Source of the DNA: an uncultured Oscillospiraceae bacterium
GTDB taxonomy: Bacteria > Bacillota > Clostridia > Oscillospirales > Oscillospiraceae
Assembly: GCA_910578505.1 (NCBI GenBank)
Contig: CAJTPV010000015.1
Coordinates: 7,577-65,152 of the forward strand
DNA length: 57,576 nt
Direction: 5' to 3'
Of this stretch, positions 32,165 through 40,016 are shown one piece after another. The notes beneath the pieces were generated by a model. It made no database searches. It saw only the letters and a list, made by a program, of their open reading frames with translations, and was not told where the DNA came from. The first letter of the stretch is position 1. Each line of letters begins with the position of its first letter. A program made the position numbers and the translations under genes.

Positions 32165-32851
32165 ATGGCTAACATTCTGATCTGCGACGATGAGCGCGAC
32201 ATTGTCACCGCGTTAAAAATATACCTCTCCTCCGAGGGCTACGGCCTTTACGAGGCTTTTACCGGACGGGAGGCCCTGGAGATTGTACGCAAGCACACCA
32301 TCCATCTTATCCTGATGGACATCATGATGCCGGAGATGGACGGCATCTCCGCCACCGCCAAGCTCCGGGAGGAGTACAATATTCCCATCATCCTCCTCAC
32401 CGCCAAGAGCGAGGACACCGACAAGGTCCTGGGACTGAACATCGGCGCAGACGACTACATCACCAAGCCATTCAACCCCATCGAGGTGCTGGCACGTGTG
32501 CGCTCCCAGCTGCGCCGGTATACCACCCTGGGCGGCATGGAGCAGAAGCCCAACAAGCTGACCATCGGCCCCATCTCCGTGGACGACGAGACGAAAACCG
32601 TGACTGTGGACGGGGAGGCTGTGAACCTGACGCCTATTGAGTACAATATCCTGCTGCTGCTCATGCGCCATCCGGGCCGGGTCTACTCCTCCTCCCAGAT
32701 TTACGAGCAGGTGTGGAACGAGGCCGCCTATGGCTCGGAGGGCGCGGTGGCCGTCCATATCCGGCATCTGCGGGAAAAGCTGGAGATCAATCCCTCAGAC
32801 CCCCGGTATCTGAAGGTCGTGTGGGGCCTGGGGTACAAAATGGAACCGTGA
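32165..32851 (+). CDS. OmpR-family response regulator
   Basis: A 228-aa protein. The receiver domain (1-120) begins MANILICDDERDIVTAL and has the phospho-acceptor Asp in ILMDIMMPEMDG, the Thr/Lys switch residues in LLTAKSED and ITKPFNPIE. The C-terminal winged helix (130-228) shows LTPIEYNILLLLMRHPGRVY and AVHIRHLREKLE. ATG 32165 matches the family start exactly; a GTG five codons earlier lies on the only good SD, so that start is an alternative. The sensor kinase follows 45 bp later. It probably controls a cell-envelope response, but no target site was identified. Confidence 0.93.
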   Translation: MANILICDDERDIVTALKIYLSSEGYGLYEAFTGREALEIVRKHTIHLILMDIMMPEMDGISATAKLREEYNIPIILLTAKSEDTDKVLGLNIGADDYITKPFNPIEVLARVRSQLRRYTTLGGMEQKPNKLTIGPISVDDETKTVTVDGEAVNLTPIEYNILLLLMRHPGRVYSSSQIYEQVWNEAAYGSEGAVAVHIRHLREKLEINPSDPRYLKVVWGLGYKMEP

Positions 32852-32896
32852 CAGCGGTCTGCGGCTGTCGCGGCGCTGATGATTGGAGGTCTTACC

Positions 32897-34849
32897 ATGA
32901 AGCGTGATCTGCGAGGGAGCCTTGCCGCCAAATGTGTGGCAATATTTCTGCTGATCCTTACTACCGCGGGGGCCGTGGGGGGCTGCGCCATCGTGCTGAT
33001 GCAGTCCTACGGCTATGGCACTGCGGGTTCTTTTCAAGAAGACCAGCTGTGTCTGGACGAGATGGTCCAGGCTGAGAGAGTTGCACTGGACAAAACGGTG
33101 GAACCGGACTACTACTCCGGCTATGAATTGAATAACTTCTACCCGGATTTTTCCGCTCTCATCTACGATGGAGAGCCGGACAGCGAAAACCTTGCCGGCT
33201 CCTGGTCCGAGGTCCCGGAAAATATTCTCTGTGAGCATACCAACCAATTCCGGGATGGCCGCGCTGAGTCCGGCTACTATACGGTCATTGGCTACCTCTC
33301 CAGCCCCATGCAGTCCCGCAGCAATTTTTATCGCAACTTCAGCGTCTATCATTTTATGCGCTCCTTTGACTATGCCGGAACCGCCGCCATGACCGCGTTT
33401 CTGGCGCTTATCTCCCTTGGCCTGCTGGTATTCCTCCTCTGCGCCGCCGGACACCGGGCCGGAAGAACCGGCGTCTTCCCCAACTTTATGGACAAAATCC
33501 CGCTGGATTTGTATCTCTTCTGCGCTGTCCCACTGTTTGTCTTCTGCCTTTTGATGCCGGATCAATTCGGCAGATGGAACGCCCATATTCCCCTGCTGTT
33601 CTATTTGGCGCCGTGGGTGCTGTGCCTTCTGTGCGCCGCCGCTGTTGCATTAGCCACGCTGCTGACAGTGTCCACCCGGCTGAAGCTGGGCAAGTGGTGG
33701 CGGAACACCATCTGCTACGGCGTCCTCCGCTGGTGCCGGAAGATGTGGCGGCGGTTCTGGTGGACGGTGCTGGAGTTCGTGCGCATCCTGCCCATGACGT
33801 GGCGGGTTGTGCTGGCCGTGGGCGGGATCCTGGTCGTGCAGACCTTCCTGACACTTCTTATATTTGAAACCTACGACCAGGCGGTCTTTTTCCTCTTTAC
33901 CCTGGTTCTGGACGCCGCCCTGGTGGTGGGCTCCGCCTGGCTGACCCGGCAGCTGCAGCTGGTGCAGGACATGGGCAAAGCGCTGGCCGCCGGGGATCTG
34001 GACGCCAAGCTGGACACCGGAAAGCTGTTTTGGGATATCAAGTCCCACGCGGAGTGCCTCAACGCCATCGGCGTGGGCATGAACGAGGCGGTGGAGCGGC
34101 GCATGCGCTCCGAGCGGCTGAAGACGGAGCTGATTACCAACGTGTCTCACGACATCAAGACGCCCCTGACCAGCATCGTCAACTACGTGGACCTGCTGAA
34201 AAAGGAGGAGCTGCCCCCTGCCGCTGCGGAGTATGTGACCGTGCTGAACCGGCAGTCCCACCGGCTGAAGAAGCTGACGGAGGATCTGGTGGAGGCCAGC
34301 AAGGCGTCTACCGGCAATGTGGCGGTGCACCTGGAGCCCATTGTGGTCAACGAGATCATCCATCAGGCGGTGGGCGACTACGACGAGCGATTAGCCGCCG
34401 GGAAGCTGGAGGTGGTGGTGAGCACCTACGAGGGCAATCTCATCGCCATGACCGACGGGCGGCTGCTGTGGCGGGTGCTGGACAATCTGCTCAGCAACGT
34501 GTGCAAGTACGCCATGGCGGGGACGCGGGTCTATGTGGACCTGGGGGCCAGGGACGGATGGATCCTGCTGACCATGAAGAACATTTCACGGGACCCCCTG
34601 AACATCAACGCCGACGAGCTGATGGAGCGGTTCGTCCGGGGCGACGCCTCCCGCCACACGGAGGGCAGCGGCCTGGGGCTGAACATCGCCAGGAGCCTGA
34701 TGGATTTGATGGGCGGAGCGTTCAGTCTCAGCGTGGACGGGGATCTGTTCAAGGCGGAGCTGACGCTGAAGATGGTGGAGCAGAAGCCGTGGGAAAAGCC
34801 GGTGGAGCTGCGTCTCGTGACCGGCGCCGAGCGTACAAAGAACGCCTGA
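32897..34849 (+). CDS. Sensor histidine kinase
   Basis: A 650-aa membrane kinase. It has an N-terminal membrane helix (about 10-35), an extracytoplasmic part of about 115 residues, then four or five membrane helices. A HAMP-like stretch (MGKALAAGDLDAKLDTGKL) leads to the dimerisation domain with the phospho-His in ITNVSHDIKTPLTSIVNYVD. The ATPase domain has the N-box LDNLLSNVCKYA and G-box GSGLGLNIARSLM. ATG 32897 with GGAGG upstream was chosen. Pairs with the response regulator before it. The large multi-helix sensor region resembles kinases that watch cell-wall antibiotics, but the signal is unknown. Confidence 0.93.
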   Translation: MKRDLRGSLAAKCVAIFLLILTTAGAVGGCAIVLMQSYGYGTAGSFQEDQLCLDEMVQAERVALDKTVEPDYYSGYELNNFYPDFSALIYDGEPDSENLAGSWSEVPENILCEHTNQFRDGRAESGYYTVIGYLSSPMQSRSNFYRNFSVYHFMRSFDYAGTAAMTAFLALISLGLLVFLLCAAGHRAGRTGVFPNFMDKIPLDLYLFCAVPLFVFCLLMPDQFGRWNAHIPLLFYLAPWVLCLLCAAAVALATLLTVSTRLKLGKWWRNTICYGVLRWCRKMWRRFWWTVLEFVRILPMTWRVVLAVGGILVVQTFLTLLIFETYDQAVFFLFTLVLDAALVVGSAWLTRQLQLVQDMGKALAAGDLDAKLDTGKLFWDIKSHAECLNAIGVGMNEAVERRMRSERLKTELITNVSHDIKTPLTSIVNYVDLLKKEELPPAAAEYVTVLNRQSHRLKKLTEDLVEASKASTGNVAVHLEPIVVNEIIHQAVGDYDERLAAGKLEVVVSTYEGNLIAMTDGRLLWRVLDNLLSNVCKYAMAGTRVYVDLGARDGWILLTMKNISRDPLNINADELMERFVRGDASRHTEGSGLGLNIARSLMDLMGGAFSLSVDGDLFKAELTLKMVEQKPWEKPVELRLVTGAERTKNA

Positions 34850-34925
34850 ATGGATAGAAAGCAGGTATACTCCTCCCTGTTTGAGGAAAGCTAAGGCCGA
34901 CTTCATTCAGCGAGGAGTAACTGCT

Positions 34926-35591
34926 ATGTTTAAACATGAAAAGCAACTTTTCCACCCTGTCGGGGTGGAGCGTCCCAATCCCCAATACGCCGCGCTGCTC
35001 CAGGAGCAGCTGGGCGGCGCAAACGGCGAGCTGAAGGCCGCCATGCAGTACCTGTCCCAGAGCTTCCGCATCAAGGACCAGAAAATCAAGGACCTCTTTA
35101 TGGACATCGCCGCAGAGGAGCTGGGCCATATGGAGATGGTCGCCCAAACCATCTCCCTGCTCAACGGGCATGACGTGGACGCCCAAAGGGTGGACGCGGG
35201 CGAGATCCAGACCCACGTGCTGATGGGGCTGAATCCCGGCCTGATCAACGCCTCCGGCTATTCCTGGACCGGGGATTATGTGTCCGTCACCGGCGACCTC
35301 TGCGCGGATATCCTGAGCAATATCGCCTCGGAACAGCGGGCAAAGGTGGTATACGAGTACCTGTACCGCCAGATCGACGACAGGCGGGTGCGGGAGACCA
35401 TCGACTTCCTGCTCAACCGGGAGGAGGCCCACAACCAGATGTTCCGGGATGCCTTCAACGCTGTCCAGGACAGCGGGTCGAATCAGGATTTCGGCACCAC
35501 AAAGGCGGCAAAAATGTATTTCTCCATGTCCAATCCCGGCCCCAACGCCTTCGCCGGGAACGAGGTCAAAGCTCCGGCATTTGCCCGGTAA
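34926..35591 (+). CDS. Manganese catalase family protein
   Basis: A 221-aa ferritin-like protein of the Mn-catalase/CotJC family. It begins MFKHEKQLFHPVGVERPNPQ and shows the dimanganese ligands in AAMQYLSQSF, IAAEELGHMEMV and LLNREEAHNQMFRDA. Such enzymes destroy hydrogen peroxide, and the CotJC form is found on spore coats. At 221 residues it is close to the short clostridial type. ATG 34926 has GAGGAG upstream. It lies 76 bp after the kinase gene but is followed by its own terminator, so it may be co-transcribed or separate. Confidence 0.9.
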   Translation: MFKHEKQLFHPVGVERPNPQYAALLQEQLGGANGELKAAMQYLSQSFRIKDQKIKDLFMDIAAEELGHMEMVAQTISLLNGHDVDAQRVDAGEIQTHVLMGLNPGLINASGYSWTGDYVSVTGDLCADILSNIASEQRAKVVYEYLYRQIDDRRVRETIDFLLNREEAHNQMFRDAFNAVQDSGSNQDFGTTKAAKMYFSMSNPGPNAFAGNEVKAPAFAR

Positions 35592-35641
35592 CCTGTTCTC
35601 AACAGGGGCAGCCGAAAGCGATTTTCAATATTGCCGGCAGC

Positions 35642-35680
35642 AGGCCCTCTCCGTCACGGCTGACTGAGAGGGCCTTCTCT
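35642..35680 (+). terminator. Terminator after the manganese catalase gene
   Basis: AGGCCCTCTC (35642-35651) pairs with GAGAGGGCCT (35666-35675), followed by TCTCT. Confidence 0.7.
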
Positions 35681-35751
35681 ATAGGACAGCAGCGCGCTAT
35701 CCTGAAAAATGATTTGACCTGCGGCGGCGTGTGATAGGGGCCAGTTTTTTG

Positions 35752-35795
35752 TTGACACATACATCAATGTACGATACAATAGGTATTGTATCGTA
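35752..35795 (+). promoter_or_regulatory. hicAB promoter with overlapping operator
   Basis: TTGACA (35752-35757), 17 bp, TACAAT (35775-35780). A perfect palindrome TACGATACAATA-GG-TATTGTATCGTA (35770-35795) covers the -10 box. This is the expected place for HicB to repress its own operon. Confidence 0.8.
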
Positions 35796-35804
35796 GGTGG
35801 CCAA

Positions 35805-36002
35805 TTGAAAAGCTATTCATCCAGAGAAATCATCAGGATCCTGAAGGATAATGGCTGGTTTGAAGTATCCTGTGTAGGTGATCACCACCAGTTTAAGCAT
35901 CATACTGTGCCGGGCAGGGTAACCATTGCCCATCCGGTAAAGGACATGCCTGTCCGGAATTTAAAAAGTATAGAACGACAGGCAGGAATAAAATTCCTGT
36001 AA
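35805..36002 (+). CDS. hicA: HicA toxin
   Basis: A 65-aa mRNA interferase of the HicA/YcfA family: SSREIIRILKDNGWFEVSCV, the catalytic-His region GDHHQFKHH, and HPVKDMPVRNLKSIERQAGI. It is a double-stranded-RNA-binding fold that cleaves mRNA when not held by HicB. The start is TTG 35805 with AGGTGG upstream, giving the usual length. It is followed 16 bp later by the antitoxin. All expected family residues are present, so it should be active. Confidence 0.92.
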   Translation: MKSYSSREIIRILKDNGWFEVSCVGDHHQFKHHTVPGRVTIAHPVKDMPVRNLKSIERQAGIKFL

Positions 36003-36018
36003 TGGAAGGGAGTTCGTC

Positions 36019-36420
36019 ATGCTCAAAAACTACTATTCCTATCCTGCTTTCTTCTTCTATGACAATGATGGCGTATCTGTTGAGTTTCCGGATTTGCCAG
36101 GGTGTCTGCCGTGCGCCGAGGATGAGGAAAGCATATTCCGCAACGCAAGAGAAGCGCTTGGGCTCCACCTGTTCGGGATGGAGAGCGATGGGGAGGATAT
36201 TCCAGAGCCAACGCCTGTATCGAAATTGACTCCGGAGCCTGGGGCTGTGGTCGCCATGGTGGATGTCTTTATGCCGCCTGTCCGTGAGCGCGTGAACCGG
36301 CAGGTCGTCAAAAAAATCTTGACCATTCCATCCTGGCTGAACAAAGAGGCCGAGGAGGCAGGCGTGAACTTCTCACAGGTCCTGCAGGATGGATTGAAGC
36401 AGAGTCTTGGCGTTCAGTAG
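36019..36420 (+). CDS. hicB: HicB antitoxin
   Basis: A 133-aa protein with the HicB partial-RNase-H-like domain (FFFYDNDGVSVEFPDLPGCL, then AREALGLHLFGMESDGEDIP). The C-terminal DNA-binding segment (IPSWLNKEAEEAGVNFSQVL) is of ribbon-helix-helix type. It neutralises HicA and, through that segment, probably binds the palindrome at 35770-35795. GGAAGGGAG precedes the ATG. A strong hairpin terminator follows, closing a two-gene operon. Confidence 0.92.
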   Translation: MLKNYYSYPAFFFYDNDGVSVEFPDLPGCLPCAEDEESIFRNAREALGLHLFGMESDGEDIPEPTPVSKLTPEPGAVVAMVDVFMPPVRERVNRQVVKKILTIPSWLNKEAEEAGVNFSQVLQDGLKQSLGVQ

Positions 36421-36426
36421 CATGTC

Positions 36427-36455
36427 AAAACCAGGGGGCCGGGCCCCCTGGTTTT
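36427..36455 (+). terminator. Terminator of hicAB
   Basis: AAAACCAGGGGGCC (36427-36440) and its exact complement (36442-36455) form a tight stem ending in TTTT, a typical intrinsic terminator. Confidence 0.8.
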
Positions 36456-36597
36456 CTGCGCGCAGAAATACCCCCCGTCCACAGACAACCCCATTTGGGC
36501 GGAAGGCCCTCTTTTCAATTCCCCGGCGGTGTGGTATACTTGGGAAGATCCTGGGGCCGGGGGCCCAATCCAGAGAAGATAAAAGGAGGGCGCCGCC

Positions 36598-37815
36598 ATG
36601 CGCGCTTACGAGAGATTCCTGCAGTATGCGGTCATTCACACCACCAGCGATGATACCAGCGGTCTCACGCCCAGCTCCCAGTGCCAGTTCGACCTGGCCC
36701 GGCATCTGGTCAAGGAGATGCGCCGCCTGGGCATCCCGGACGCCCATGTGGACGGCAAATGCTACGTCTACGGCTCCATCCCCGCCTCGCCGGGCTGCGA
36801 GGACCTGCCGGCCCTGGGCTTCTGCGCCCACCTGGACACCGCCTCCTTCAGCGGCAAAAACGTCCGGCCCCGGCTGGTGCCGGACTACGACGGCGGCGAC
36901 ATCGTCCTGGGAACCAGCGGCCGGGTGCTCTCCCCCGCCCAGTTCCCCCACCTGCCCCAGCTGCGGGGCAAGACGCTGATCGTCACCGACGGCGCCACCC
37001 TTCTGGGCGCGGACGACAAGGCGGGCATCGCCGAAATCCTGACCATGGCGGAGACCGTGCTGGACCGCGGCCTGCCCCACAGCCGGCTGTGCTTCAGCTT
37101 TCCGCCGGACGAGGAGATCGGCGCGGGGGCCAAGGACCTGGACCTGGAAAAGCTGGGGGCGGACGTGGCCTACACCGTGGACGGCGGCGAGCTGGGTATG
37201 ATCCAGTACGAGAGCTTCAACGCGGCCATCGCCCGCATCACCATCACCGGCATCGGCGTCCATCCGGGCCACGCCAAGAACATCATGCGCAGCGCGCTGC
37301 TGGTGGCCCATCAGCTCCAGGCCATGCTGCCCGGAGGCGAGACGCCCCAGGACACCGAGGGATACGAGGGGTTCTTCCACCTGACCAGCCTGCGGGGCAC
37401 GGTGGACGAGGCGGAGATGGAATACATCATCCGGGACCACGACGAAACCCTTTTTGAGGGCCGCAAGCGGACCCTGCTGCACATCGCCCGGCTCCTCAAC
37501 GACCGCTGGGGCGAGGGCACGGTCCGGGTGGAGCTGCGGGACCAGTACCGCAACATGGCGGAGGTCATCCGGGACCACCTGGACCTCATTGAGACCGCCA
37601 AAAAGGCCACCCTGCTGGCAGGCGTCCAGCCCGCCACTCCCCCCATCCGCGGGGGCACGGACGGCTGCCAGCTCAGCTTCCGGGGCCTGCCCTGCCCGGA
37701 CCTGGGCACCGGCGCCTACGCCTGCCACGGCCCCTATGAGCACATCACAGCGGAGGACATGGACAAGGTGACAGAGATCCTCCTGAACATCGTCGGGCTC
37801 CACGCCGGTTCGTGA
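36598..37815 (+). CDS. pepT: Peptidase T (tripeptide aminopeptidase)
   Basis: A 405-aa M20-family zinc aminopeptidase that removes N-terminal residues from tripeptides in the cytoplasm. It begins MRAYERFLQYAVIHTTSDDT and has the metal-binding FCAHLDTASFSG, TDGATLLGADDKAGIAEI, SFPPDEEIGAGAKDLDL and, near the end, PPIRGGTDGCQLSFRGLPCP. Length is standard for PepT. AAAGGAGG precedes the ATG. It is transcribed alone and may help use the peptides brought in by the two transporters downstream. Confidence 0.94.
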   Translation: MRAYERFLQYAVIHTTSDDTSGLTPSSQCQFDLARHLVKEMRRLGIPDAHVDGKCYVYGSIPASPGCEDLPALGFCAHLDTASFSGKNVRPRLVPDYDGGDIVLGTSGRVLSPAQFPHLPQLRGKTLIVTDGATLLGADDKAGIAEILTMAETVLDRGLPHSRLCFSFPPDEEIGAGAKDLDLEKLGADVAYTVDGGELGMIQYESFNAAIARITITGIGVHPGHAKNIMRSALLVAHQLQAMLPGGETPQDTEGYEGFFHLTSLRGTVDEAEMEYIIRDHDETLFEGRKRTLLHIARLLNDRWGEGTVRVELRDQYRNMAEVIRDHLDLIETAKKATLLAGVQPATPPIRGGTDGCQLSFRGLPCPDLGTGAYACHGPYEHITAEDMDKVTEILLNIVGLHAGS

Positions 37816-37843
37816 GCCCCGCCGGCATATCCTGACAGACAGC

Positions 37844-37873
37844 GGACCGGGAGCCACTCATGGCTCCCGGTCC
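37844..37873. terminator. Terminator between pepT and the GntR gene
   Basis: GGACCGGGAGCCA and its exact complement (37844-37856, 37861-37873) enclose CTCA. It lies between convergent genes and can serve both. Confidence 0.75.
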
Positions 37874-37884
37874 GATCTTATTGG

Positions 37885-38574
37885 CTACAGGCGGTCCTTG
37901 TTCTCCAGAAGGGACAGGCGGTAAATGCGCTCGCCGGTGCCGATGTAGTGCTCGTCCAGGGCCCGGCAGGCCGCCTCCAGGTCCCCCCGCCGGATGCACT
38001 CCAGAATGCGCTCGTGGGGGGTCACCAGGTCCCGGATATAGCCGGGCACCTTCCGGTTTGTGCTCTTCACGGTCAGGAACATAGCGCCGTTGAGAGGACT
38101 GAGCAGTTCCCACATCTGGACCAGCCGGCTGATCTGGCCGGACCGGACGATCTCCCGGTGAAAGCGCTCGTCCGCATTGACCTCCTCCAGCGTGTTGCCG
38201 GTGCCGGCCAGGGCGCGAATCTCGTCCAGAGCCGCCTCCATGAGGAAGATCCCCTGGCTGTCCACCCGGCAGGCGGAGCGCTGAAGGGCCAGCTTTTCCA
38301 GGCTGCCCCGGAGAAAAAACACCTCATATGCGTCCTTAGGGGACAGCAGGGCCACGGTGCAGCCTCTGTTGGGCTGGTAGTCCACCAGGCCCTCAACGGC
38401 CAACTGCTTCAGGGCGTCCCGCACGGGCCCCCGGCTGATGCCCAGGGCGGCGGCCAGCTCGCTCTCCACCAGCTTCTCCTGGGGCGCCAGGTTTCCGTTG
38501 ATGATCTGCTCCCGCAGGTAGACGAGCGCGCGCTGCGAATAGCTCTGCCGGTTCTCTCCGCTTTTTTTCTGCAT
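37885..38574 (-). CDS. GntR family transcriptional regulator, FCD (FadR-like) type
   Basis: A 229-aa regulator. The N-terminal winged helix (about 12-75) reads SQRALVYLREQIINGNLAPQ, ESELAAALGISRGPVRDALK and LVDYQPNRGCTV. The C-terminal all-helical FCD domain has FFLRGSLEKLALQRSA and the metal-site residues in ADERFHREIV and TPHERILECIRRGD. FCD regulators sense small organic acids or amino-acid-like ligands. AGGGGGGAG precedes the ATG. It is 11 bp after the PLP-fold gene, so both share a promoter divergent from the dpp-like operon. The three TTGTNNACAA-type palindromes at 39687-39747 are its likely operators. Confidence 0.92.
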   Translation of the reverse strand: MQKKSGENRQSYSQRALVYLREQIINGNLAPQEKLVESELAAALGISRGPVRDALKQLAVEGLVDYQPNRGCTVALLSPKDAYEVFFLRGSLEKLALQRSACRVDSQGIFLMEAALDEIRALAGTGNTLEEVNADERFHREIVRSGQISRLVQMWELLSPLNGAMFLTVKSTNRKVPGYIRDLVTPHERILECIRRGDLEAACRALDEHYIGTGERIYRLSLLENKDRL

Positions 38575-38585
38575 ACTCCCCCCTA

Positions 38586-39614
38586 TCAGCCGCCGCTGGG
38601 CGGTTCATAGGCGGCCAGCGCCGAGGCGGTATAGGCCATATCCTCCCCGTCCAGCCACTGGCCGCAGGGGATGGAGACCACGTGGTCGTAGATGTATTGC
38701 TCCTCCGGGCAGCCCGCCAGGCTGACCAGGGGGCCCACAGGCCAGAAGGTGGTGGAGCGGATCCCCCGCTCCGCCAGATAGGCCTGGAAATGGTCCCGCA
38801 CATCGGCGTAGACCGTGAAATTGCAGGGCACGGTCCCCTCCGGCAAAACCGGGAACACCGGCCGGAAGCCGCGGGGCTCCGCCGGGATGCCGGCGAGCAG
38901 GGCGGCATAGTTCTCCCGCCGCCGCCGCCGCAGGCGGTCCAGGTCCGCGTGGCGCATCGTGTACTCCGACTGCGGGTCCCCGCCGTAGCTGTCAAAGATC
39001 TGGCGCAGCAGCATCTCGCCCTCCCAGAACCTTTCGTCCCCTGCCGGCTCCAGATAGGCCCGGCGCAGCTCCAGGTGGCGCGGGTGGGGCGGAAGGGGCT
39101 CGGCGGCAAAGTCTCCCCCCCGCTTCAGCGCGAAGCCGCCGCAGCTGACGCCCATCCACTTGCGAAAGCTCCCGGCGGCGTAGTCGCACAGGGGGTCGAT
39201 GCCGCCGTCGGTGAAAAGGGAGTGGGTGACGTCCTCAAAGATCACCACGCCCCGCTCCCGGCAGGCCCGGACAAAGTCCCGGTCATAGCTGCAAAAGCCA
39301 AAATAGCCGCACAGACTCAGCACGCTGATCTCATCCAGGGCCGCGCTGTCAAAGCGGCAGCGCATATCCCGGTCCACCCCGTAAAAGCGGAGCTGATAGC
39401 CGGCCTTGGCAAAGGGGGCCAGCACCGTCTCGCAGGTATAGCGGGGGACATAGGCCACCCGTTTCCGGTCCGCAGGCAAAATGTCCTCCAGACAGTAATA
39501 GATGCCGCAGCGGCCGGACATCATAAAGCGTAGACCGCCGCCGAGGTTCTCGAAGTACCCGTTGTCCCGCTCCAGCGTGGGCTCAATCCGTACGGAACTG
39601 CCGATTTTCCTCAT
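38586..39614 (-). CDS. PLP-dependent aminotransferase-fold protein (DegT-like)
   Basis: A 342-aa protein of the fold-type I PLP family. GLRFMMSGRCGIYYCLEDIL, VAYVPRYTCETVLAPF, the cofactor-contacting Asp in GVVIFEDVTHSLFTD, and SFRKWMGVSCGGFALKRG, whose lysine is where DegT/DnrJ/EryC1 enzymes bind PLP. It is a little shorter than typical sugar aminotransferases and diverged from them. ATG 39612-39614 fits the GGGGGAG spacing; GTG 39620 is an alternative. Being paired with a GntR regulator and facing a peptide transporter, it may act on an amino-acid or amide breakdown product rather than a sugar. Confidence 0.75.
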   Translation of the reverse strand: MRKIGSSVRIEPTLERDNGYFENLGGGLRFMMSGRCGIYYCLEDILPADRKRVAYVPRYTCETVLAPFAKAGYQLRFYGVDRDMRCRFDSAALDEISVLSLCGYFGFCSYDRDFVRACRERGVVIFEDVTHSLFTDGGIDPLCDYAAGSFRKWMGVSCGGFALKRGGDFAAEPLPPHPRHLELRRAYLEPAGDERFWEGEMLLRQIFDSYGGDPQSEYTMRHADLDRLRRRRRENYAALLAGIPAEPRGFRPVFPVLPEGTVPCNFTVYADVRDHFQAYLAERGIRSTTFWPVGPLVSLAGCPEEQYIYDHVVSIPCGQWLDGEDMAYTASALAAYEPPSGG

Positions 39615-39686
39615 CTCCACTCCCCCTTTGAAATATTGCGCTGCAGGCGCACAGTATCAGCGGTTATTGTACTCCCGATGCTGTCT

Positions 39687-39769
39687 AATGTCAACAAAAA
39701 ACAGCAGGAAAAAAATTTGTTAACAAAAATTTATAATTGTTGACAAATGGGAGGCGGGTATAGTATAAT
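39687..39769 (+). promoter_or_regulatory. Promoter of the dpp-like operon with three GntR-type operators
   Basis: TTGACA (39740-39745), 18 bp, TATAAT (39764-39769). Three related palindromes: AATGTCAACAAA (39687-39698), TTTGTTAACAAA (39716-39727) and ATTGTTGACAAA (39736-39747), the last covering the -35 box. TTGTNNACAA-type sites are usual for FCD GntR regulators, and the regulator gene is the second one away on the divergent side. Confidence 0.7.
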
Positions 39770-40016
39770 AAAACGAATTTGCTGCGGGAATCCACGGTTG
39801 ACATGCAGCTTTTTGACCAACTCAGGTCTGAGAACCTGCCTGCGCGGCCGCTGGTGTCCTCTGGGCAGTTTTCCGGCGCTTTACCGCTTTGCCGTGTGAA
39901 AAAGCCGGGGGCTGCACGCCCTGCTTTTCCCCACACGACGCAGCGGGGTCTCCGTCCATCCGGCGCCCGCGGCAGCGCAGACAGATCTGAACAAGGAGGA
40001 AAAGGGAGGAAACCAC
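39770..40016 (+). other. Long leader of the dpp-like operon
   Basis: About 245 bases lie between the promoter and the first permease start, inside a 402-bp gene-free gap 39615-40016. The part nearest the start is GC-rich. A small stem CAGGT/ACCTG (39824-39839) is visible. I recognise no riboswitch class and no convincing leader peptide here. Confidence 0.4.

Noticed and set aside
36373..37857. Minus-strand open frame of 494 codons opposite pepT
   Set aside because: Shadow; PepT metal-binding motifs are clear on the plus strand.
39770..40016. Riboswitch in the long leader of the first transporter operon
   Set aside because: Some small stems can be drawn, but no conserved riboswitch core could be recognised.
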